Shown piece by piece: positions 40,601-49,800 of a stretch of 64,000 nt of DNA (within the stretch, counting starts at the first letter, position 1; every line of letters begins with the position of its first letter). The stretch spans positions 1-64,000 of the forward strand of contig CYKH01000484.1 in assembly GCA_001460835.1 (NCBI GenBank), read 5' to 3'. The translations under genes were made by a program, and so were the position numbers. The DNA is from Bodo saltans (lineage: Eukaryota; Euglenozoa; Kinetoplastea; Eubodonida; Bodonidae). Below the pieces are notes generated by a model. The model saw nothing but the letters and a program-made list of their open reading frames with translations, was not told the origin of the DNA and ran no database searches.

Positions 40601-41189
40601 CTCCAGCCAAGTATTTCATGACGATCTTGGTCGCTTCTGTCTTTCCTGCGCCAGATTCACCTGAGATGAGGACGCATTGATTCTCCGAATTCTCCACCAT
40701 TTCGAAGTACGTGTTGTGAGCGCATGCCCAGGAATGAGGATACAGTCCATGATTTGGCACTTTGTCGAAGTGTTTTCCGAGTGCCAAAAACTTTGACATT
40801 CGATCGTCCTTGTAGCGGGGAATTTCATAGTTAAAAGGGTTGAGTGCTACGACAATTGCGCCGATGTTTGTGTAAATCACATCTGTCATGTATCGGAGAT
40901 AAAGGCAGCGCAACAGAGTGGCCTCATGCAGAACTGAGAGGTGAAGAAGATCATCGTGCTTTGCGTCGTCCAAGCATTCGTTGTGGAACATCTCGATACC
41001 ATCGGACTTCACTTTTGCGATTGTTTCACCTTGTTGAACTTCCTTTCGCTCTTTGTCTTCAACTTTGCAGGTTGCACTATCTTTCTCAACCGAGATCACA
41101 GAGCCTCGCACCCACGAGTGTTGGGGGTGCACGAAAAACACAGCATCGCCGGGGGAAAAAGATATCGACATTAACTTCCTGCAATCCAT
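37650..41189 (-). CDS. Myosin heavy chain, class undetermined
   Basis: An actin-based motor. The motor domain covers residues about 60-740 with a short SH3-like N-terminus (FSPGDAVFFVHPQHSWVRGS). P-loop GESGAGKTEATK (about 176), switch I NDNSSRFGKFME and switch II LLDIFGFEDFKLNSFEQLCI are intact, and the relay and converter region ends with ALTRLERFRDECL. An IQ-like and very charged helical region follows (KREAEEKARLLREAEERRRK; about 770-960). The tail (about 980-1179) is Pro/Arg/Gln-rich and disordered with a FFPPPPPKNTFAAL stretch. No FYVE, WW, TH1 or MyTH4 domain is visible, so I cannot place it among kinetoplastid myosins. The frame opens at 41240, but a T7 tract and AG fall inside its first codons; I use ATG 41189 (MDCRKLMSISFS), giving 1179 residues. 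ATG 41171 is also possible. Confidence 0.92.
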   Translation of the reverse strand: MDCRKLMSISFSPGDAVFFVHPQHSWVRGSVISVEKDSATCKVEDKERKEVQQGETIAKVKSDGIEMFHNECLDDAKHDDLLHLSVLHEATLLRCLYLRYMTDVIYTNIGAIVVALNPFNYEIPRYKDDRMSKFLALGKHFDKVPNHGLYPHSWACAHNTYFEMVENSENQCVLISGESGAGKTEATKIVMKYLAGVSCLGGTADEKKHSDGVGAKLTACSPILECFGNAKTVRNDNSSRFGKFMEVKFNGQGRLVGAFTTKYLLEKSRIITASEGERVYHSFYVALRGKYKGHLQFESESTYVSVNSGKCLTNKEYDTADDFEEVCDAMKKVGMSDDEVKSVWHIPAAILNLLNVGLLEDKAEREFSTFDDKTQKFLVQAAKLLYVSDQDLLKELLYFVRTTPDGDIVSRTSTDGAIDARNALCKHMYDGVFAWLVEKCNETCDAQSQGNWIGLLDIFGFEDFKLNSFEQLCINLTNETLQGHYNNFIFNKDMAECRAEGIDVADIISPDNTKCIQMLTGQGGVIPLLDECCAIDKSTDFTFLDKVDTAHSKNTFYGKNKTSRDTFFVRHYAGDVTYTITSWIEKNKDTLRDQMKLLIRRSTDKIVAQSLPLPVPKEQQKGKAPTVGGFFALQLRSLMEKINATNPHWIRCVKPHPAKKALHFDGVMTMKQLESSGVLGTVKIRKAGYPVRIQNENFLKKYRVCVTVSTADPMARIESVLTNAGVSDKKFSQKGRTKVFLKTEALTRLERFRDECLKEIASTLQRIGYGYIDRKKCFLQYVEKHRAELLRQKKEREERERAEREAEERAKREAEEKARLLREAEERRRKREEQKLQEKKNSAAICMQRYVRGGLCRLRVFRQVLEETRAKFEAQREAQFVEERRAARAIDAKRQASEKQWISWLNNVDHLKKKNSVDQQRQVKHDEQKRRINVRELCRKEDEDRQALDAEEAHDRQALMVRCEMLASHKKYLRDQETRAKKMFETQTNPLHSATRAPPPTANHRSARSDARTKEILSDYAASRAKAFEDFFPPPPPKNTFAALSDLSQQRGTPGRPSDFGSRERFQVAKDRWVAQDQYLESHVMPTPVARPRSGPTVSQPPSQQHLDEMYSGPHRTVGATMQHSLDSGQAATRATPRRLDQEPPWLAAQPTSPAPSVQNKRGGTDLRSAIDWDAVFNA

Positions 41190-41371
41190 AGGTAGGGCGA
41201 TGAACTTTGCAACCAAAAAAATGCAGCTGGTTAAAGTCATAATTACTTTGGGGTTTTTTTTTCAATTTGTGATCTGTTTGTATTTGATTTCGTGTCACAC
41301 TTTTCCCTTTCTAGATGGCTCGATGTTCTGTTTTGTCATAACAACGGTGTTGTTTCTATGAATAAGAGCTC

Positions 41372-42820
41372 CTAGTTCGCTTCCTCTCCTTCGCGACCTC
41401 GTTTGCGTTCATCCATCGCAGCTCTCTTCAGGAGTCCCTGACCTTCTTCGCGCGAAATTGGCTGAATACGGCTCACTTTGTTGTTGAAAAAGATGCCCAG
41501 AACACTATCAGCAGCTTCTAACATCTCTAGCTTGAAAGTTGCTGTGATAAACTGGCAGGATTCAGATTGCTTTCGGATAACGTTGGCAACGGCTGTGCGA
41601 TACTCTGCGTCAAGGGCAGCATCAATTTCGTCAAATAAGTAGAATGGGGCTGGGTCGCATCGTTGAATCGCAAAGATTAATCCCAGCGCAACAAGAGATT
41701 TTTGGCCTCCACTGAGCTGGTTCAGTTCAGAGACAGCGTTTCCAACTCCAAAATTCACTTGGACTCGCACAGCGCTGTAGGGGTCCGAAGCAGTGCGATC
41801 AGTGTTTCGAACAAGTTGAAGCTCTGCAGATGCTCCCTCTGCATGGACCAACTCCTCGAACACCTTTTCAAAATTATATTGAACTTGCTTGTACGTTCGC
41901 TGAATTGCCTCGTCTTTGCGTTCATCTAGATGCTTAATCAAGTCCAAAATGCTTCGCAGTTCTTGCTGTAGTTCTTTTTTTTGTTGGGCAAGTTCATTGC
42001 GAGTCTCCACAAGCGAAGTGTATTGATCGACAGCCTTCTTGTTGACGTGAGCAAATTTCTTCATTTCTTCTTGTGCTCCGCGCAAGAGGTGCATCAATTT
42101 GCCCATGGAGTACGAAGAGTAACGCTCAACATCAGGTGGCACAATTCCAAGCTTGCGGATCTTGCTCGATGCGTCGTCCTTCTTCCGCAAAAGAAGTGTT
42201 CGTTGATTGTGAGAACGTTCAATCTTGTCCTTTTCGTCTTGTTGCACTCTTGTCGCAGATGCGAGCTTTCCTCGAATCATCGCCAACTTGTCCTCAAGGC
42301 TCTTCCGTTCGACCACTGCCTTGTCACTAGTGGCGTCCAACAAGTTAATGCGCTCTTCGATAAGTCGAATTTCTTCATCGATGCTTGCCAATTCCCGCAG
42401 CTGTGGGGAGCTTGATGACGACGTTCCGCCAAGTGTAGCCAATCTATCTTCGATCGACGCAAGGTTGCTTTCGAAGTAGTGAAGTTGACCTCGCAGCAGT
42501 TCCTGCTCAGTGGAGAATTGAACAAGTCTTGACTGCAGCGACGATGATTCACCACGTGCACCTGCAACCTGCTGCTGCAACTGTTCCAACTTGCGATCCT
42601 CCTCTGCGCTGAGAGTCGCCTTAAAATCAGACACAAGCTCGTTGCTTAGTGCAACGTTCGCTCGTCGTAGATTCTCACTTGCCTTTTGCATCACCTCAGA
42701 GGCACGTGAGTTTTGCTGGGCGAGCAACTTCAGGCGGTGGCATCTGTCTTCGGTTGATCGAGTGTCGAGACGAGATCCTTCGACATTGGCCCGTAGGGAT
42801 GCGTCATGAGAGGCCGATGA
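41372..42820 (-). pseudogene. SMC3: SMC3 cohesin subunit, C-terminal part (separated by a frameshift)
   Basis: This is the C-terminal half of SMC3: the returning coiled coil and the head domain. The ABC signature is LNQLSGGQKSLVALGLIF, Walker B is PFYLFDEIDAALDAEYR, and the tail ends in RKRGREGEEAN. It is in frame with the N-terminal part only if one copy of the 340-bp tandem repeat (42481-42820 and 42821-43160) is removed. With both copies present, the frame in this part has no good start of its own. Without the extra copy the two parts join into 1195 residues, the usual SMC3 length. I therefore treat this and the upstream segment as one gene with either a real disruption or an assembly fault. 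Confidence 0.85.
42481..42820. repeat. Tandem repeat unit A (340 bp) inside SMC3
   Basis: Read side by side with 42821-43160, the two 340-bp units look identical at every base. The unit begins GAAGTTGACCTCGCAGCAGT and ends AGAGGCCGATGA. 340 is not a multiple of three, so the duplication shifts the reading frame of SMC3. Confidence 0.97.
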
Positions 42821-45299
42821 GAAGTTGACCTCGCAGCAGTTCCTGCTCAGTGGAGAATTGAACAAGTCTTGACTGCAGCGACGATGATTCACCACGTGCA
42901 CCTGCAACCTGCTGCTGCAACTGTTCCAACTTGCGATCCTCCTCTGCGCTGAGAGTCGCCTTAAAATCAGACACAAGCTCGTTGCTTAGTGCAACGTTCG
43001 CTCGTCGTAGATTCTCACTTGCCTTTTGCATCACCTCAGAGGCACGTGAGTTTTGCTGGGCGAGCAACTTCAGGCGGTGGCATCTGTCTTCGGTTGATCG
43101 AGTGTCGAGACGAGATCCTTCGACATTGGCCCGTAGGGATGCGTCATGAGAGGCCGATGATTCAATTTTTTGTAACAGCTCTGTGACAGCTTGTTCAACT
43201 TGGGCAACTCTCTGGCACAACATATCAAGACTTTCCTTCTCCAACCGAAGTTTTTCTTGAGAGTCTCGAAGTTGCATGTTGGCTGCAAATCTCGACGTTC
43301 GTTTCTCAATGTAGCCTCCAGTGATTCCACCCTTACGGCTAAATTGATCGCCATCTCGAGTAACGGCGTCCACATCCAGATCTCGAACAACATTCGTTGC
43401 AGCTTCTAGTGACTGGGTTACTGCTGTTCGTCCAAAAAGTTCCGCCATAACGCTTGCAAATTTCTTATCATAAGTGATGTGAGAAATCAATCCACTAAAA
43501 ACTGGAGTCGTGGGAATGTCTCGCGGGGTGCTTTTGCAGGTATCAAGCGGGAAAAACGTCACACGGCCAGGCTTCTTTCGCTTGTTCATGTGATCAAGAA
43601 TTCTCTCGCTCACTTGAAAAGAGTCCACGATGACGTTGAAGAGGGCATTGCCACCAGTCACGTCTACGGCACGATCGAAGCCTTCTTCCACGCTGATCAA
43701 GTCAATAATCTGCCCGTGAACGGCTGCTGACAAATGTTTGTCTCCTATCTCTGCAAGCGACTCTTTCATCGAAAGGATCCCTTGTCGAATATCGAGGCGG
43801 CAGCATTTTTCGAACTGTTTTGCGTTACTTTCAACGGTGTCATTGTAACGGCGAACAACTTGCTCTTTCTCTTGCACTGACGACCACAACTTGCGTCGTT
43901 GAGCATTAAGTGCATCGCGCTCAGCAAGAAGCTTCACGCGAGATCCTTCGCTTTCATGGAGAGTGCTTTCAGCATCCGTGACATTCTTGGCTGTTGTTTT
44001 TGTTTCTTCGAGGCGCTTGTTCAGTTCACCGTTGACTTTTCGTTCCTCCTCATTGAGTCGCTTGATTTCTTGAGAATTTGAGTCGATAACGTCTTTGTTA
44101 CGTGCGATTTCTTCGCGAATCCAGGCGTCACGATCAGCCTTCGACTTGAACTGGTTTTTCCTTCCGCGTTTCGCTTGAAGAAATTCAAGCTCGCTTTCCA
44201 TTGCATCAAGTGTCTTCTGTGCAGTGTTGGACTTCTCCTCTGCTTCGGACACAAGCTTGTTTTTTTGGTCAAGGTCGCGTGTTGTTGCTTGAAGACCTTT
44301 TCGCATTTCTTTTTCGCGAGCTTTCAGTTCGTTCCGCTCTTTTTCTTGGTTGTTTGCATTCACTTTTGCATCATCCACTTTCAAGGCAAGTAATGCGCGA
44401 CGGCTGACAAGTTCAGTGCGTTCTTTTTCCAGCTTCATGCGCTCAGCCTCAATCTGTCTTGTTTGCTTCTCGATAGCTGCAAATCTCTGCTCTTCTTGCT
44501 TTAAGCTGACATCAAGAGTAACCACCTCGTCGTTCTCTGCGATCACTTGGTGTTCTTTCTCAAGGGCGGTCAGCTCCACTTTGGCTTGCAAAAGCTCTGA
44601 GTGGTAAACACTGTACTCAATTGCCCGGCGGTTGCGATCAGCAAGCTGGAACGCTCTCAGTTCGGTGGTTTCTGCTTCGAGGATGGCAAGCCTATCTTCC
44701 AATTGCTTGATCGCTTCATCAATCTTTGTCACTTTCGCTTCGGATTCGTTGAGGATGAGCTCGCTCTCACTTCGCCGGGATTCGTACACCTTGGTACCTG
44801 CAACATCCTTAATGAGCTGATAACGGTCATCTTCGTTCATGTTGGCAAGGCTAACAATCTTTCCTTGCTCAACAATGTAGTACGGATTGCTGGAAGAAAA
44901 TCCAGCACTTTCAAGCAGTTGCCGAATTTCAGTTGATGAAAAACGTCGATCATTCACGCGAAACTCATCCTGCTTCAGTCCAACTGTCCTACGAATTCGC
45001 ACTTCGGTTTCATCTGGTCGGCCAGGAATAACGATACGACCGTCACTGTTATCGAAGACAATTTCCACAAACACTGCCAACAATGGTCGTCCCGCTCCAG
45101 CATGAAACAGATCTTTTCGCTCGGCGGCACTCAAATTGGCAAACTTTTCGCTCAGCACAAACTGAATGGCAGCAAAAAAGTTCGATTTGCCAGAGCCATT
45201 CCGACCAACAACAACATTATGCTTCGGTGACAACTCTTCTTGAAACGCTTGGTCTCGGTAAGAGCGAAAACCAGAAATGATGATGTTCTTGATGTGCAT
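42804..45299 (-). CDS. SMC3: SMC3 cohesin subunit, N-terminal part
   Basis: Structural maintenance of chromosomes 3, a core subunit of the cohesin ring that holds sister chromatids. The start MHIKNIIISGFRSYRDQAF matches the SMC3 N-terminus closely. Walker A is GRNGSGKSNFFAAIQFVLS, then SNPYYIVEQGKIVSLANMNE and LLKDVAGT-type RYQLIKDVAGTKVYESRR. A long coiled coil follows, then the hinge (about 510-680) with FSRKGGITGGYIEKRTSRF. The frame stops after LRGQL LIGLS, where the junction of the 340-bp tandem repeat throws it out of frame. The frame opens on GTG at 45311, but the ATG at 45299 fits the family. It is the first gene of the minus cluster, next to the strand switch. Confidence 0.93.
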   Translation of the reverse strand: MHIKNIIISGFRSYRDQAFQEELSPKHNVVVGRNGSGKSNFFAAIQFVLSEKFANLSAAERKDLFHAGAGRPLLAVFVEIVFDNSDGRIVIPGRPDETEVRIRRTVGLKQDEFRVNDRRFSSTEIRQLLESAGFSSSNPYYIVEQGKIVSLANMNEDDRYQLIKDVAGTKVYESRRSESELILNESEAKVTKIDEAIKQLEDRLAILEAETTELRAFQLADRNRRAIEYSVYHSELLQAKVELTALEKEHQVIAENDEVVTLDVSLKQEEQRFAAIEKQTRQIEAERMKLEKERTELVSRRALLALKVDDAKVNANNQEKERNELKAREKEMRKGLQATTRDLDQKNKLVSEAEEKSNTAQKTLDAMESELEFLQAKRGRKNQFKSKADRDAWIREEIARNKDVIDSNSQEIKRLNEEERKVNGELNKRLEETKTTAKNVTDAESTLHESEGSRVKLLAERDALNAQRRKLWSSVQEKEQVVRRYNDTVESNAKQFEKCCRLDIRQGILSMKESLAEIGDKHLSAAVHGQIIDLISVEEGFDRAVDVTGGNALFNVIVDSFQVSERILDHMNKRKKPGRVTFFPLDTCKSTPRDIPTTPVFSGLISHITYDKKFASVMAELFGRTAVTQSLEAATNVVRDLDVDAVTRDGDQFSRKGGITGGYIEKRTSRFAANMQLRDSQEKLRLEKESLDMLCQRVAQVEQAVTELLQKIESSASHDASLRANVEGSRLDTRSTEDRCHRLKLLAQQNSRASEVMQKASENLRRANVALSNELVSDFKATLSAEEDRKLEQLQQQVAGARGESSSLQSRLVQFSTEQELLRGQLLIGLS
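42821..43160. repeat. Tandem repeat unit B (340 bp) inside SMC3
   Basis: The second, directly adjacent copy of the same 340 bases, with no base between the copies and no visible sequence difference. No transposon ends or target duplication are visible. The two units share only ordinary coiled-coil coding sequence. Confidence 0.97.
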
Positions 45300-45305
45300 C
45301 CTCTC

Positions 45306-45327
45306 CTTCACAAATAAAAAAAAAAAT
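45306..45327 (-). promoter_or_regulatory. Predicted spliced-leader acceptor of SMC3
   Basis: The minus strand reads CGATTTTTTTTTTTATTTG then TGAAG; the AG is at 45306-45307, only six bases before ATG 45299. A second, longer pyrimidine stretch lies at about 45510-45560, so the true site may be further upstream. Confidence 0.5.
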
Positions 45328-45571
45328 CGTCATTGTTTTGGTAATAATGAAAAATAAAATGCGTCAAATCGCAAAAAAGAAAGAAAGATTAAATCCAAAT
45401 CACAATTCTTTCACAAATCAGTGTATTAACGGTTTTGTGTTGTGTTGTAATCTCTCGCTTGTTTGCTTGGTGATTGCTTACAGGTAGACGAAGCTCTTTC
45501 AGCTGAACCTTGGTTCCACAAATAAAAGAAGACACGACAGAAACACAGAATTTTAAACTTAACTTAACAAC

Positions 45572-45778
45572 ATGGCTGCTTTCCCGCTTGTGGCCGCTTC
45601 CGCGGAGGACGTACTGCTGGTCCTCTGGCACGCCCACCCGGGCGACAAGCTGTCGGTCCGTTGGCGGGGTCTGCTAAGGTGATCGCCGAGAACGGCACGG
45701 CGGTGGTCGAGTGGGCTGGGGTGGTTCAGCGTTCCTGGAGTGACGTTGTGTCATCGTCCTTTGGGACTGGGCTGCCTC
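45572..45778 (+). pseudogene. GC-rich coding-like fragment beside the assembly gap
   Basis: An ATG at 45572 opens a 36-codon frame (MAAFPLVAASAEDVLLVLWH, then AHPGDKLSVRW) that ends at 45682. From about 45661 a second frame continues the same style (GSAKVIAENGTAVVEWAGVV, QRSWSDVVSSS) into the N run. Reading them as one protein needs a single frameshift near 45662-45670. The stretch is visibly richer in G and C than both flanks and does not fit the SMC3 or surface-protein genes. I do not recognise the protein. A fragment of a multicopy gene or retroelement open frame is possible, and that would also explain why the assembler stopped here. Confidence 0.45.
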
Positions 45779-46754
45779 NNNNNNNNNNNNNNNNNNNNNN
45801 NNNNNNNNNNNNNNNNNNNNNNNNNNNNNNNNNNNNNNNNNNNNNNNNNNNNNNNNNNNNNNNNNNNNNNNNNNNNNNNNNNNNNNNNNNNNNNNNNNNN
45901 NNNNNNNNNNNNNNNNNNNNNNNNNNNNNNNNNNNNNNNNNNNNNNNNNNNNNNNNNNNNNNNNNNNNNNNNNNNNNNNNNNNNNNNNNNNNNNNNNNNN
46001 NNNNNNNNNNNNNNNNNNNNNNNNNNNNNNNNNNNNNNNNNNNNNNNNNNNNNNNNNNNNNNNNNNNNNNNNNNNNNNNNNNNNNNNNNNNNNNNNNNNN
46101 NNNNNNNNNNNNNNNNNNNNNNNNNNNNNNNNNNNNNNNNNNNNNNNNNNNNNNNNNNNNNNNNNNNNNNNNNNNNNNNNNNNNNNNNNNNNNNNNNNNN
46201 NNNNNNNNNNNNNNNNNNNNNNNNNNNNNNNNNNNNNNNNNNNNNNNNNNNNNNNNNNNNNNNNNNNNNNNNNNNNNNNNNNNNNNNNNNNNNNNNNNNN
46301 NNNNNNNNNNNNNNNNNNNNNNNNNNNNNNNNNNNNNNNNNNNNNNNNNNNNNNNNNNNNNNNNNNNNNNNNNNNNNNNNNNNNNNNNNNNNNNNNNNNN
46401 NNNNNNNNNNNNNNNNNNNNNNNNNNNNNNNNNNNNNNNNNNNNNNNNNNNNNNNNNNNNNNNNNNNNNNNNNNNNNNNNNNNNNNNNNNNNNNNNNNNN
46501 NNNNNNNNNNNNNNNNNNNNNNNNNNNNNNNNNNNNNNNNNNNNNNNNNNNNNNNNNNNNNNNNNNNNNNNNNNNNNNNNNNNNNNNNNNNNNNNNNNNN
46601 NNNNNNNNNNNNNNNNNNNNNNNNNNNNNNNNNNNNNNNNNNNNNNNNNNNNNNNNNNNNNNNNNNNNNNNNNNNNNNNNNNNNNNNNNNNNNNNNNNNN
46701 NNNNNNNNNNNNNNNNNNNNNNNNNNNNNNNNNNNNNNNNNNNNNNNNNNNNNN
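45779..46754. other. Assembly gap (run of N)
   Basis: 976 undetermined bases. Frames drawn across it are meaningless and were ignored. Confidence 0.99.
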
Positions 46755-46823
46755 CTCACATCCATTCAGTTCGAGATGCTTACGATCGACCCTCGTTATG
46801 CAATCAGGAATGTTGTTACACAT
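46755..46823. repeat. 69-bp direct repeat, copy 1 (at the gap edge)
   Basis: Identical to 47147-47215, which lies inside the coding sequence of the surface protein. Here it sits between the N run and the pyrimidine tract upstream of that gene. Confidence 0.95.
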
Positions 46824-46830
46824 GTTACAA

Positions 46831-46859
46831 ATTGTTGTTTTTGTTATTTGTCTGTTGAG
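46831..46859 (+). promoter_or_regulatory. Predicted spliced-leader acceptor of the giant surface protein
   Basis: TTGTTGTTTTTGTTATTTG then TCTGTTGAG: a T-rich tract with AG at 46858-46859, followed by ATG 46877 after 17 bases. Confidence 0.6.
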
Positions 46860-46876
46860 AAAAGAATTTAGTGTCG

Positions 46877-49800
46877 ATGGTCACGCTTTTGTTGTGTATC
46901 GCGCTGTTAGCGCAGTTGTGTTGTGGCCAATGGACGTTTTCTCCCGCAACGCCTATTGTGAATTTACCTTTCCGTGTCACGACAACTGTGCAAGTGAGCA
47001 GCTTGTTTGTGTCAACAAGCCTTAGTTGCAGTGATGTTGCGAATGGAGGTGCAACGACTTTGTTGTCTGGCGGCAGTGCTGTTTTTCAGGTTTTATCCCA
47101 AAACGTGACGACATTCTACTTTTGTGACTCGCAGACGTATGTCAGCCTCACATCCATTCAGTTCGAGATGCTTACGATCGACCCTCGTTATGCAATCAGG
47201 AATGTTGTTACACATATTTCGTTTCCGTTGTTCACGCCAAACGGGACGATGTCACTTCGAGAGTACTCTGATTGCTCTGGTTCGATAGGAGGCCAACAAG
47301 CTCTCTCTTCAACAAAAACTGTTGACGTTGCGTTTAGTGTAAGCGGGTACTATTTTGTGTGCTTGACGTACTTTGACACAGTTGTGGCTCGATCTGTGAC
47401 AACAAATATTAATTCATTTGTTGTGACGGACCCTTCAAGTTTCACACCACAAACAGCAATCACTTTTCAAACCTTGAGTTTTGAAATTTCTGGCGCTGCA
47501 CCACCGAACGCTCGGGTGTTCTTTAGCTTGTCAACATCGTGCAACGTGACTTCACAAGGGTCACTTCAAGCAGGCGGATCATTTGGCAAGACTGTAAGTA
47601 CAAGAATTGTACTTCCCAGTGGCAACTTTACTTTTTGTGTCGAAATTCCTATGGACAGTGGTGTGTATGTTCCAAGCGGGGTTTTGAACGTTGGTCAATA
47701 CTTTGTGCACCCATTTACAGCCTACGCAGGCCGTCCGACAACATACACTGCCCAATTCAACACTCAAGGTGTTTCATCTACCGTTGCACTTTCAACATCG
47801 ACTTCGTGCATTTCACCCTTCGTGGTTGTAAACTCTCCAACAAACAGCATGGTCAATTGGACACTGGCAACAGGGACATACTATTCGTGTATTTTTAACG
47901 TTGCAACTCAAAGTTACATTCTTGCTTCTCAACATACTGTTGTAGCCTCACCAACAGTTTCATTCCTTTCACAAGCTGTTCGTGCACTGCCACTTTCTGT
48001 CCAGTCAACCGTCTCGAGCATTATTTTGGGAGCGGCAGTTCAAACCCCGACAATTGTGTTCAACCTTTCTGGAGGACTAGCAACGCAGATTGTTCCACCC
48101 ACATCTTCAACGTCCCTCACGATTTGGGTCCCAACGAGTGACTATCAGTACTGGTACAACTTTGGTCAAACCAGTGTCCGAAACTTTGCACTTGTGAACC
48201 CTCCCATTTTCGTTGGTGAGCCATTCAATTTTACTGTTGACGCTGGTTTGTGGCCCCAATATCAAATAAGGTTCGCATCGGCATCAACTTGCGTCGGAGG
48301 AGAAGACATGCAACTTCCAATTCTAGACAAACGCTCTGTGTTGAATATTTCTGGTGATCGCGTGGTTTGCGTCAATGGCTCCCAATTTGGATTTCAGGCA
48401 GCAACGGTGACCACGGTTTATGAAATTCCGTCTGTTTCACCATTGCGAATTCTTGCAAACAAGACCTCATCGATCACGGTTTTTCGCGTCCCAAGTGGTC
48501 AACAAGTTGTTTACGGACAAAGTTGCGACAGTTGGCAGTCGTCTTTCGTGAGTGTTGGTGCGCAAACTACAATTAGTTTTCTTTCTTCTGCTGCGACTGC
48601 AACAAGCTTTTGCTCAACCTACGCAGGGTCCGCGAATGTGACATTGAGCCGGCTCCTTGGATCTGTTTCAAGCCTTGCAGTGACTGTTCGGCCTTCTGTG
48701 CAAGTTGTTAACATCTTGTCGACGTACGTTGTGTCTGTTGCTGATCCATCTCTCCTTTCCAGTTACAGTCTCTTTGTGAGTGCTGATTGTTCGCAATCCA
48801 CGCTTTCGTCACCTCTCGAATTGCAGAATGGAGTATTCATCGCGAAAGTGACACCAACGATGGTTGGCGCCTCCCTCAACGTGTGCGTCGGCAACAGTAC
48901 GCAAGGATATTTTCTTGCAGCACACACTTCAATCGTTTCCCCATTTGACGTGACATACTCGACAGCACTAGCAGGGTTGCCGTTTCAGCTGACTGTGGTG
49001 GGTACCACATTTCAGCCTCAACAGTACGTTGTTTCATCAACACGCAGCTGCAACGGCACCACTTACGCCACGGGAGCACTGACGAATGGGACCGGATCAA
49101 CACGTTTGCCACTCGCACAATCGTACTTTGTGTGTGTCTTCTCCGATGACGGAGCAACACTTCTCGAGGCTGGAGGTGTTCTTATTGGATCATTTTCTGC
49201 GACTTCCACAACCTTGGTGCGGCTTGTTGGAAATCAAATCGGTGTAACCACATCGATCACTGGTGCAAATTTCTTCCTGTCAACGTTCACAAACTGCTCT
49301 GGCACTCAATACGTTGCGTCACCATCATTATCTGCACCAGTAGGCCAATACGCTGTTTGCCAATCTTTGGGTGGATTTGCTTCAGGATCGACAAATTTAG
49401 TGCGTGTAATTGATCAGTTTGTTGCGAGTGCTCCGCCGAGTGTGAGATCATTTGTGCCTTTCAACGTCAACATCTCGCGAGGTGATTCAGGCGCACGCTC
49501 AGACATAAGCGTATTCTTGTCCTTGACAAACTGCTCTGGCGCACCGCTTGCGACGTTTACTTCGAGCAATCCAAGCTTTGTAACCATCACGATCCCCACA
49601 CTTGCGTTCGTGAGGAGCGTTTTGTGCATCACCACTGCTGATGGGTATGTCACATCTCAGATTGCTGAGTTCTCACCGCTGCCATACATGTCACCATACA
49701 CGATCGCCAGTACGGTCCCTGTGTCAATTTCCAGTGGGGCTCGTCAATCTGGATTTGCAATTGTTTCGCCAACTTCTGCTTGTGGTTCAGAGTGGATGAA

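Larger units (their letters stand above)
45300..46876. other. Divergent strand-switch region with assembly gap
   Basis: The coding strand changes from minus (left) to plus (right) here, between SMC3 and the giant surface protein. In kinetoplastids such divergent switches are where RNA polymerase II starts bidirectional polycistronic transcription, usually without conserved promoter motifs. The region holds AT-rich flanks (45300-45571), a GC-rich coding-like fragment (45572-45778), 976 N (45779-46754) and a 69-bp duplicate of downstream sequence (46755-46823). No tRNA gene is visible in the sequenced part. Confidence 0.8.

Noticed and set aside
41190-41240. Upstream start of the myosin at 41240
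   Set aside because: A T7 tract and AG lie within its first codons, so trans-splicing would remove it; family-like sequence begins after 41189.
45661-47025. Long frames running through the N block on both strands
   Set aside because: N is read as any residue; the frames are artefacts of the gap.
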